From Dyadobacter soli (GTDB taxonomy: Bacteria; Bacteroidota; Bacteroidia; Cytophagales; Spirosomataceae): a stretch of 64,000 bases of DNA. Under the pieces are notes generated by a model that saw nothing but the letters and a program-made list of their open reading frames with translations, was not told the DNA's origin and did not search any database. The stretch is taken from contig NZ_FNAN01000003.1 in assembly GCF_900101885.1 (NCBI RefSeq), positions 186,001 through 250,000 on the forward strand, read 5' to 3'. A program made the position numbers and the translations under genes. Positions 26,317 through 33,914 of this stretch are shown piece after piece; position 1 is the stretch's first letter, and each line of letters begins with the position of its first letter.

Positions 26317-29300
26317 GTGAATAGGTTTGTAATCCCCCTGACGCTCATTTGCGTATTTTTCTTTTTGGAAAACATTTTTGCCCAGAAAGGGTATACCGTT
26401 TCGCATTTCACGGACGATAATGGAATGCCGCAAAATAGCGTCCGAAGCCTGGCCGCCGACGCCGAAGGTTTTATCTGGATCGCTACCGAAAATGGCCTGG
26501 CGCGTTTTGACGGGCACCGGTTCAATGTTTTTGATAAATCGTTCGTCGGGACTACAAGCAACCGCTTTTACATGCTGTCGCCGTCGATGAACGCTACCCG
26601 TGCAGGCAGGCCGGGGCAGCAGAAGGCCGGACTTGAAATATATGCAGCAGCTGACTACAACCAATTTGTGAAAATCGAGCATGGTGGTGCGAGGGTGGAT
26701 TCGCTGTACTACAAAAGCAAAATCATGACCCTGCCGCATTTCGATAACGGCAGCCCACAAACGCTGATCTCCGTTGGCATTCCTACCTATTTGAAAGACA
26801 TTGCCGGACCGGTGCATTACATCATTCCCGACAGCTATGGCGAAGGGAAATTTTTCGTGGTGGACAGTACTTCGGTGCAGTTGTATCACGGAAACCGCGA
26901 ATTGTGGCAGGCAAGCTTTGGTAAGGGCAAATTGCAGTGGTGGAATTATTTTATGCTGGGGAATAGTCTTTATTACAATGATGAAAACGGCCCGGTGCTC
27001 GGTATTACCAGCGCGGGCGTTCGTCCGGTCGGCATTGGGGGCGATATCCTGCGAGACAATGGTTACGTAGCAAGATTCCAGGGTATGAAGGTGTTCTGGA
27101 ACATCACTTGCGACCAACTCTTTTTCTACCAGAACAAAAAAATGTATGTGGTAACCGAAAATAGAAGCGGCGGATTGACGACACAACTGGTGCTCGATGG
27201 TTTTGACCTCGACGAAAATGTAATACAATCGGTGTACCGCGATCCGGCGACGGAGACTTTTTTCCTGGGTAGCCCGTCGAAAGGGCTTTTCGTTTTGACC
27301 CGCCAGACATTCGAAGCATTGACTACCCCGGAAGACGATATTGCTAACGTATATTATGCTACCGTGCCGCATGGCAACCGGAGCGTGGTGACGCCCACGG
27401 GTGTCGTGCTGGGCAAAGACCCGGTGACAGGACAGGTAGTTACAGAGAAAATTTCCATTCTGGAAGAAGTGAACCTTGGCGACAAAAGAAGCCTGTTCTA
27501 TGACAAAGATGGTTTGCTATGGGTCAAAGGAGGGGATGATTTGTACCAGGTGGACGTGCAGGGCAACCGCCTGGTGCGCAAGGTGGCTGTGCACGCGGAG
27601 GTCAAGCATATTTACCCGGATCAGGACGGAAATATCTGGATCGCGACGGGAATAAAGGGGGTTTACAAGCTGGATATGTCGGAAAAGGACTCGGAGCCCA
27701 AGCTGGTAAAGGACGAAATCAAGGGGACTTACCTGCATACTTTTGGTGACGATATGCTGGTGGCGACAACCACCGGCCTCTATGTTTTCGACCGGCATTC
27801 GGGCAGAAACAAGCTCATTAAGGCTACGGAGGGCATTTATCTCAAAAGCTTGTATGTCGACAAAGCGGGCCGCATCTGGATGACCGCCAATAGTGAAGGG
27901 CTGCTGATGTATGAAAAAGGTAAGCTGACCCGCTTTCCGCTCGACCGCAACCGGTATCTGGGAAGTCCGCATTGCATTGTCGACGACGGTCGCGGGTTTT
28001 TCTGGGTGCCTACCGATAAGGGGCTGTTTCAGGTCGCTGTTAAGGACTTGCTGGATTACGCGCACGCGCCATTTGACCTATTTTACCTTTATCACGCAAA
28101 AGAGGAGGGTTTTCTAACCAATGAGTTTAATGGGGGATGCCAGCCTTGCGCCTCGACGCTGAAAGATGGCACCATTTCGCTGCCTTCGCTGAACGGGCTC
28201 ATCTGGTTCCGGCCCGAGAAGGTGATCCAGAAAGTACCTTCGGCGGGTATCGTGCTCGACCGGATCCTCGTGAACCGGCAATGGCTCACCAGATTGGGTG
28301 ATACGCTGGTCTTACCGGCGAATCCGGTGCAGGCCCGGTTCTTCTTTTCGACACCCTACTACGGCGATGCTTACAACCTGAACCTTTCCTACGCGCTCGT
28401 GAATGCGGGTGAGCGCGTGCAGGCAGCGGACTGGATACCGATCCAGAGCAATGATTTCAGCATTGTGTTTTCCAACCTCGGCCACGGGCAGCATACGTTG
28501 CTGGTTCGCACAGTGAATGGTTTCGGAAAGGATAATTATACGATTCGTAAGATATATGTGGTCGTGCCTCCGCTGTGGTACCAGACCTGGTGGGCCAAGA
28601 TATTGCTCATTCTGGCGATTGCGGGTGGTTTTTACCTGTACAATAGCTTCCGGCTGCGCAAGATTTCGCGGGAAAAATCCCGACTCGAAGAAATCGTGGC
28701 CAAGCGGACCGAGAGCCTCAACCTTGCATTGCGCGATGTGGAGGAATCGAAAAATGAAATGAGCCGGCAGCTGCACATGCTGTCGAGGTTGCTGGCTTCG
28801 ATGACACACGACATTCAATCGCCGCTGAACTACATTATGCTCACCTCGGGTTCGATCCCGACGATGATCGACAAGGGGGAACTGGCAGTGGTTTCTGAGA
28901 TAGGGCAGGTGATTTCAAACTCGTCACGCCGTATGAGCGACCTCTTGCGCGGTTTGCTCGATTATATCAAGGTGCATGTGTACGGCAACAGCATTCAGTT
29001 CGAGCATGTTGCCCTGAGCCAGCTTGTTGAAGGTAAGTACGAATTATTTAAAACCGCCAGCGAACAAAAAGGTAATGTATTCCTGAATGAGGTTCCCGCA
29101 GACCTGACGGTCGCTTCCGACGCCCAGATGCTGGCGATCATGGTGCATAACCTGCTGGACAATGCCGTGAAGTTTACGCAGAATGGCAAGATACGGGTTA
29201 CCGCTGAGCACGAAGCGGGTTCCGGTGTCGTCATGCGCATTGCCAATTCAGGCGCGGGCATTCCGGTTCATGTGATAGACATTATCAATACACCGGACCA

Positions 29301-29463
29301 GGATGAAACGGATGACGTAGTGACGCCCTTCGGAAGAAAAACCGGTCTTGGGTTGCTGATCGTCAAGGAAGTGGCCGCACTGATCGACGTGCGGCTGCAT
29401 GTGGTGAGCGAAGCAGATCAAACGTGCTTCACTTTGCAATTCAACCCGGCTAGAACTGTTTGA
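26317..29463 (+). CDS. Periplasmic-propeller sensor histidine kinase
   Basis: 1048 residues, GTG start followed by a signal peptide (P-L-T-L-I-C-V-F-F-F-L). The periplasmic part (25-760) consists of reg_prop blades (N-S-V-R-S-L-A-A-D-A-E-G-F-I-W-I-A-T; D-G-N-I-W-I-A-T-G; D-G-L-L-W-V-K-G) and a Y_Y_Y domain (about 690-755). One membrane helix at about 762-782 precedes a coiled linker, the dimerisation domain with H831 in T-H-D-I-Q-S-P-L-N-Y, and an ATPase domain (N-L-L-D-N-A-V-K-F; G-L-G-L-L-I-V). The architecture equals the first half of hybrid two-component systems that sense glycans, but it lacks receiver and AraC output, so it must signal to separate regulators. The two NarL-type regulators flanking it are the obvious candidates. 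Its 3' end overlaps the second by 14 bases. Confidence 0.9.
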   Translation: MNRFVIPLTLICVFFFLENIFAQKGYTVSHFTDDNGMPQNSVRSLAADAEGFIWIATENGLARFDGHRFNVFDKSFVGTTSNRFYMLSPSMNATRAGRPGQQKAGLEIYAAADYNQFVKIEHGGARVDSLYYKSKIMTLPHFDNGSPQTLISVGIPTYLKDIAGPVHYIIPDSYGEGKFFVVDSTSVQLYHGNRELWQASFGKGKLQWWNYFMLGNSLYYNDENGPVLGITSAGVRPVGIGGDILRDNGYVARFQGMKVFWNITCDQLFFYQNKKMYVVTENRSGGLTTQLVLDGFDLDENVIQSVYRDPATETFFLGSPSKGLFVLTRQTFEALTTPEDDIANVYYATVPHGNRSVVTPTGVVLGKDPVTGQVVTEKISILEEVNLGDKRSLFYDKDGLLWVKGGDDLYQVDVQGNRLVRKVAVHAEVKHIYPDQDGNIWIATGIKGVYKLDMSEKDSEPKLVKDEIKGTYLHTFGDDMLVATTTGLYVFDRHSGRNKLIKATEGIYLKSLYVDKAGRIWMTANSEGLLMYEKGKLTRFPLDRNRYLGSPHCIVDDGRGFFWVPTDKGLFQVAVKDLLDYAHAPFDLFYLYHAKEEGFLTNEFNGGCQPCASTLKDGTISLPSLNGLIWFRPEKVIQKVPSAGIVLDRILVNRQWLTRLGDTLVLPANPVQARFFFSTPYYGDAYNLNLSYALVNAGERVQAADWIPIQSNDFSIVFSNLGHGQHTLLVRTVNGFGKDNYTIRKIYVVVPPLWYQTWWAKILLILAIAGGFYLYNSFRLRKISREKSRLEEIVAKRTESLNLALRDVEESKNEMSRQLHMLSRLLASMTHDIQSPLNYIMLTSGSIPTMIDKGELAVVSEIGQVISNSSRRMSDLLRGLLDYIKVHVYGNSIQFEHVALSQLVEGKYELFKTASEQKGNVFLNEVPADLTVASDAQMLAIMVHNLLDNAVKFTQNGKIRVTAEHEAGSGVVMRIANSGAGIPVHVIDIINTPDQDETDDVVTPFGRKTGLGLLIVKEVAALIDVRLHVVSEADQTCFTLQFNPARTV

Positions 29464-30085
29464 GCAAGGAAACTTTTTTGGACAATTCAATGGAGTCTAC
29501 AACATCTAACTTATTGAAGATCCGACGCTTGTAGGTGCTCACCGTGTTTTCCTTCACATTCATGATGGCGGCAATCTCCTTAGTCCATTTACCCTCCGTG
29601 AGCAGCTGCATGACGCGCATTTCATTGGGCGAGAGGCTGGTAATCGGGTTCATTACCTTGCCGAAATTGTTGTCCTTGATCGTGTTCAGCAGAATTTGCT
29701 GCACCTGGTAGCTCACATATTTGCCTTTGCTCATCACGGCCTTCAATGCAGCCTTGAACTCGTCGTGTGAGGCTTGTTTGGATAAAAAGCCGTTCGCACC
29801 AGCCTTGATGTAGGGTAATGCGTACACTTGTTCGTCGTAGCCTGAGTGGATCAGGATGATGATATCAGGCTGCTTGTTCCGGATCATGTTCATCATTTTG
29901 ATGTTCTCGCCACCGGGGATGTCGATGTCGAGAATCAGGAGGTCAAACCTTTCCTGGTCGAGTAAAATCAGGCCTTCCGGGAATGTATCGCATTGGGTAA
30001 CAGTGGCTTTGGACTCGGATTCGGAAATAAGGAGTTTCAGGCCCATCCGGATGAGCGGATGGTCTTCGACGATCAATATCTTCAT
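29450..30085 (-). CDS. NarL/LuxR-type response regulator (second of a pair)
   Basis: 211 residues with an intact receiver (E7-D8, D53 in I-L-D-I-D-I-P, K in F-L-S-K-Q) and a LuxR helix-turn-helix (about 147-205; L-S-P-N-E-M-R-V-M-Q-L-L-T-E-G-K-W-T-K-E-I-A). It is clearly paralogous to the regulator at 25304 over its whole length, sharing for instance K-A-G-A-N-G-F-L-S-K. It overlaps the 3' end of the sensor kinase tail to tail. Expression on the opposite strand means kinase and regulator levels are set by separate promoters, and the overlapping ends could cause transcriptional interference. Confidence 0.92.
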   Translation of the reverse strand: MKILIVEDHPLIRMGLKLLISESESKATVTQCDTFPEGLILLDQERFDLLILDIDIPGGENIKMMNMIRNKQPDIIILIHSGYDEQVYALPYIKAGANGFLSKQASHDEFKAALKAVMSKGKYVSYQVQQILLNTIKDNNFGKVMNPITSLSPNEMRVMQLLTEGKWTKEIAAIMNVKENTVSTYKRRIFNKLDVVDSIELSKKVSLLKQF

Positions 30086-30155
30086 AACTGTTGGTCAAGA
30101 GGTATGGTGTTAGTGGGTAACACACAAATCTAGAAATTTCTTGAAGGTTCGGGTT

Positions 30156-30171
30156 GTAGAAATGTATCTAC
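30156..30171. promoter_or_regulatory. Inverted repeat upstream of regulator and AraC genes
   Basis: GTAGA-AATGTA-TCTAC, in the 220-base divergent gap between the minus-strand regulator (30085) and the plus-strand AraC gene (30306). It could be an operator. A -7-like TAAATTTG at 30216-30223 lies between it and the AraC start. Confidence 0.3.
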
Positions 30172-30305
30172 ACTTGCAACGTTTTAACTCTATAAAGGCA
30201 CTCTTTCATACATAGTAAATTTGTGCATTAATTAACGTTGAGTATCATGGATATCCTTTCGGCACCTGTCGGAGGGATATTTTGTTTTTAGGCTAAATTT
30301 ACCCC

Positions 30306-31319
30306 ATGAACGATCAGCAAAAACAATTCATACTGGCTTTCATGGCCTATGCCGCTCAGCGCGATCTTCCGCTGGACAAACTTTGCCACCTTTCGGGTAT
30401 CGATCTGGAAGCGCTAACATCCGGCGAACAGGTAGCAATAGGCCCCAAGCAGTTCAACGACCTCTGGTTAAATGCCTGTCATTTGAGTAACGACCCGCTG
30501 TTCGGGCTGCATTTCGGTGAATCGCTGCAACTGGCCGCATTGGGCATTGTGGGCGAAATCATCAAAAGCAGCACGACCGTCGGCCAGGGGGTAGAACACG
30601 CCGTGGCGCTCACGCCGCTGATCACGGATCTGTTCGGCATGACCGTAGCCCGCGACGCACACACATTTACGTTTCGTTTGCATCCGAACCACGCACGACG
30701 CGCCGCTTCGCCTTTTGCATTTGAGCAAATGGCGGCCTTCTTCCTCGTTTTCGCGGTTCATGAGCTGGATGGTCTCATCCTCGCACGTGTGCGCCCGGAG
30801 CGCGTCACGATACCATTCGCCGACCATGCATTCTCGGAACTGGAACGTGTTCTCCGCTGCCAGCCGACGCGGTCCGAAGACGATTATGCGATCACATTTG
30901 ATTCCAAATATTGGGATATGCCCATCCTTACCGCCAATTATGCTTTGCAGGAAAGCCTTTTGCAAAAGGTAAATGCGGCAACTTCCGGAAAGCCAGGAAG
31001 CGATTCGTGGCAGGACAAGGTGCAGCAATACCTGATGAAAAACGCTTACCTGGGCATTGTCTCGCTGGACGAAATGGCCGCGAACTTCAATGTAAGCCCC
31101 CGCAGCCTCCAACGAAAACTCAAAGACGAGCAAGTCACCTATCAGGAACTGGCCGACGAAGTTCGCAAATCCCTCGCCCTGCATTACCTGGAAACCGGCG
31201 GCTACTACGCCAAAGAAATATCCTATATGCTGGGATACAACGAGCTAAGCGCGTTTTCAAGGGCATTCAAGCGCTGGACAGGAACGACGCCGGCGGGTTA
31301 TCAGAGAAATTTTGAATGA
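30306..31319 (+). CDS. AraC-family transcriptional regulator
   Basis: 337 residues. The N-terminal 200 residues match the arabinose-binding-like domain found in ToxR/OruR-type AraC regulators (F-G-L-H-F-G-E-S-L-Q-L-A-A-L-G-I-V-G). The C-terminal 95 residues contain two helix-turn-helix motifs (S-L-D-E-M-A-A-N-F-N-V-S-P-R-S-L-Q-R-K-L and I-S-Y-M-L-G-Y-N-E-L-S-A-F-S-R-A-F-K-R-W). The ligand and targets are unknown; its neighbour on the other strand is a GH92 glycosidase. The stop codon lies inside an octamer-repeat hairpin. Confidence 0.92.
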   Translation: MNDQQKQFILAFMAYAAQRDLPLDKLCHLSGIDLEALTSGEQVAIGPKQFNDLWLNACHLSNDPLFGLHFGESLQLAALGIVGEIIKSSTTVGQGVEHAVALTPLITDLFGMTVARDAHTFTFRLHPNHARRAASPFAFEQMAAFFLVFAVHELDGLILARVRPERVTIPFADHAFSELERVLRCQPTRSEDDYAITFDSKYWDMPILTANYALQESLLQKVNAATSGKPGSDSWQDKVQQYLMKNAYLGIVSLDEMAANFNVSPRSLQRKLKDEQVTYQELADEVRKSLALHYLETGGYYAKEISYMLGYNELSAFSRAFKRWTGTTPAGYQRNFE

Positions 31320-31378
31320 GCGAATGAGTGAATACTCGTCCCATTCACTCATTGACTCATTGACTCATTCACTCATTT
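31311..31378. repeat. Inverted octamer repeats between convergent genes
   Basis: GAATGAGC/GAATGAGT units (31314-31333) face ATTCACTC/ATTGACTC units (31343-31377) around an 8- to 9-base loop, giving a perfect stem AATGAGTGAAT/ATTCACTCATT. It overlaps the last codons of the AraC gene and the last 10 bases of the GH92 gene. It is the same repeat family as at 23751-24000 and probably terminates both convergent genes. Confidence 0.85.
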
Positions 31379-33618
31379 ACAACACCCCAGGACTTATTCG
31401 GCAGTGGGCCCATTTCCAGTTCCAGCGTGCCGCCATTCACCAGTTCTTCATGTGTGAAGGTGGGGGTATTCAGCGTTTTGCCGTTCATTTTGGCGCTTTG
31501 AATGTATTTGTTAACTACCGAACAGTTATTGGCGATCATTTTGAATTCCTTGCCGTTTAGTAGATCGATCGTCACTTTCTCGAACACAGGGCTGCCGATG
31601 GTGTACACAGGCAGACCGGGGGTAATGGGATAGAAGCCCATGGAAGAGAAAACAACGAATGCTGTCATACCACCGCCGTCTTCATCACCCGGGATGCCGA
31701 AAATGTTGTCTTTGAACCACACGTCGAGCAGGAAGCGAATGCGTTTCTGCGTTTTCCAGGGGGCGTCGGTGAAGTTGTAGAGGTAAGGAATGTGGAAACT
31801 AGGCTCGTTACCCATCGAGTATTGGCCTACCAAACCGGTCGCGTCGGGGAATTTGCCCCAGAATTCGTATTTGCTGCGGCCTAATCCTTCGCGGTATAGC
31901 TGATCGAGACTGCTTTCGAACTTCTTTTTTCCTCCCAGTAAGCCTATGAGCCCGTTTACATCGTGTTGAACCTGCCATTTGTAGGTCCAGCCGTTGTTTT
32001 CGTCATAAAAATCGCGACCGCCCATTCCGCCGTCAAATTTCGGGTCGATGGCAATCCATTTACCCTGGCTGTCTTTGGGAATAAACATCTGCTTTTCTTC
32101 GTTCCAAAGATTTTTGTAATTCGTCGCCCTGGCGTTGAATTTCTGGAAATCGGCATCTTTACCCAGGTCTTTGGCGAGCTGTCCTACTGCCCAGTCGTCG
32201 TAGCTGCCGCCCAGCGTCACCGCCACCGCCTGACGTTTCTCAAAACCATCGACCAGCTTTACAGTTTCCTTTTCACCGGGATGCAATGCCGGAAAGAAGC
32301 CTTTGGAATGGTAAATATCGTCGAGCTCGCATTTGGGGCCGTTCCGCCACGGTAGCATTGTGGCTTGTTCGGCATTCTTTTTCATCCCTTCATAGGCCTT
32401 GGCGACGTCGAAATTTTTAAGGCCTTTACGGTAACCGTCGAGCATCGTCACCGACGAGTGGAAGCCATTCATACACGCGTGATCACCGAAAAGTACCGGA
32501 AACGTAGGCATCCAACCACTTTGCTCATACATATTCACAAACGATTGCAGCATATCCTCCTCTTGCGCCGGGTTTAGGATCACGCGCAGCGGGTGGTGTG
32601 CGAGGTAAGTGTCCCACGTCCAGTCGTCTACATAAAACGGGCGGTTGGTCGTATGGACCTTTTTATCATAACCGCTGTAATATTGATTGCCTTCCGTGAT
32701 GTCGACCATGCGCTCGTATGTACGGTAAAGCGATGAATAGAAACTGCGTTTTTGTGCCTCGGTGCCGCCCTCGACGCGGATCTGGCCCACTGTTTTAGCC
32801 CAAACCTGCTCACCGGCCTTTTTTAAATCTTCGAAACCGGTATTTTTTACCTCGTTTTCAAAGTTTTTCTTCGCCTGTTCCGCGCTTACGAAGGATATCG
32901 CATAACGAAATTCAATCGAAGATGCATTATCAGGGAAAGTAATGTAAGCTTTGGCTCTTTTTCCTTTCGCTTCTTCACCGGGTACAACATTCTCGCCGCT
33001 TACTGACCCGGTTTTGCCTGCCTTACTGAATGTTCCGTAGAGGTAAACCGGGATATCGTCATGGTAAATCTCACGGGCTACTATTTCCTGTCCGCCATTG
33101 AATTTCCAACTTCCTTCACCGTTGTTGTACTGGTCGAAAAGGATACTTTTGTGGCCGTTTTTAGGGAACTCGAAACGGTAAATGCCTGCCTTTTTACCCG
33201 GTACAAATTCCACTTTTACTTCATCGTCAATCAGATAAGTGGAGTAATAATGGGGGCGAAGCACTTCCAGGTCGTGATCATAAGCCATTTTGTGCTTCCA
33301 CGACGCCGCGCCGACGGGCTGAACGCTGGGCCGCAATGCAAATGCCTGACCGAGCCGGTGCGATACGATAATGGCCGGAAAGCTCGTAATCTGGTCGTCG
33401 AGGTAATCCTGGCGTACCGGGAACATGCGCATCATCTGGTTAGGCAATTGTACGGTGGGGCGGGTAGGTTCCAGGAGCTGGCCTACATTCCCAATGCGCA
33501 GGTCGACATATTGCAGGTTGTCTTTTTCAGGATTTTTTTGTGCGGGACTGGTAAGAGAATGCAAACAAAAAGCAATTATGAACGAGGAAGTAGATAGTTT
33601 TTTAAAAGGTTGGATCAT
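31369..33618 (-). CDS. GH92-family glycoside hydrolase (alpha-mannosidase family)
   Basis: 749 residues with an N-terminal signal peptide ending near A-Q-K. It follows the GH92 pattern: an N-terminal beta-sandwich, then an (alpha/alpha)6 barrel with G-N-E-P-S-F-H-I-P-Y-L-Y and A-P-W-K-T-Q, and G-D-E-D-G-G-G-M-T-A-F-V-V-F-S-S-M-G-F-Y-P near the end. GH92 enzymes are calcium-dependent exo-alpha-mannosidases, mostly acting on alpha-1,2/1,3/1,4/1,6 mannosides of N-glycans or yeast mannan. The segment that in typical members reads G-N-D-D-C-G-Q-M-S is G-D-E-D-G-G-G-M-T here, so substrate preference may differ. It stands alone, without SusC/SusD neighbours, facing the AraC regulator. Confidence 0.88.
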   Translation of the reverse strand: MIQPFKKLSTSSFIIAFCLHSLTSPAQKNPEKDNLQYVDLRIGNVGQLLEPTRPTVQLPNQMMRMFPVRQDYLDDQITSFPAIIVSHRLGQAFALRPSVQPVGAASWKHKMAYDHDLEVLRPHYYSTYLIDDEVKVEFVPGKKAGIYRFEFPKNGHKSILFDQYNNGEGSWKFNGGQEIVAREIYHDDIPVYLYGTFSKAGKTGSVSGENVVPGEEAKGKRAKAYITFPDNASSIEFRYAISFVSAEQAKKNFENEVKNTGFEDLKKAGEQVWAKTVGQIRVEGGTEAQKRSFYSSLYRTYERMVDITEGNQYYSGYDKKVHTTNRPFYVDDWTWDTYLAHHPLRVILNPAQEEDMLQSFVNMYEQSGWMPTFPVLFGDHACMNGFHSSVTMLDGYRKGLKNFDVAKAYEGMKKNAEQATMLPWRNGPKCELDDIYHSKGFFPALHPGEKETVKLVDGFEKRQAVAVTLGGSYDDWAVGQLAKDLGKDADFQKFNARATNYKNLWNEEKQMFIPKDSQGKWIAIDPKFDGGMGGRDFYDENNGWTYKWQVQHDVNGLIGLLGGKKKFESSLDQLYREGLGRSKYEFWGKFPDATGLVGQYSMGNEPSFHIPYLYNFTDAPWKTQKRIRFLLDVWFKDNIFGIPGDEDGGGMTAFVVFSSMGFYPITPGLPVYTIGSPVFEKVTIDLLNGKEFKMIANNCSVVNKYIQSAKMNGKTLNTPTFTHEELVNGGTLELEMGPLPNKSWGVVNE

Positions 33619-33914
33619 GCTTAATCAAATTTTAATGACGGTTTCGGCGCTTATATTCAGGTTGATTTTGGTTTTACAAAGTATAGATAGCGGTTTGTGC
33701 CCGGCTTTCCTGAAAAAACGGGACTGTGTTTGGCAGGTTATTAAAAACCCTGGTTATTGTTTAACTTTAAATTGATATCGTGCAAGTGTAGTTTTGGGAA
33801 ACAAACACGAATTAAATGCGCGTGACTTAAGAAAAGCTTAACAATCGATTAATAGAACCCTTAAATGCATTGCCAGGAGAAAACTTTTTGCAGTTTTCTT
33901 GCCAACCCGCTCTT
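33619..33914. promoter_or_regulatory. Divergent promoter region, GH92 and kelch regulator
   Basis: 296 AT-rich bases without a convincing ORF between two divergent genes. TAGTTTTG at 33789-33796 fits the -7 consensus TAnnTTTG for the plus-strand gene; no well-spaced TTG was found. Confidence 0.35.
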
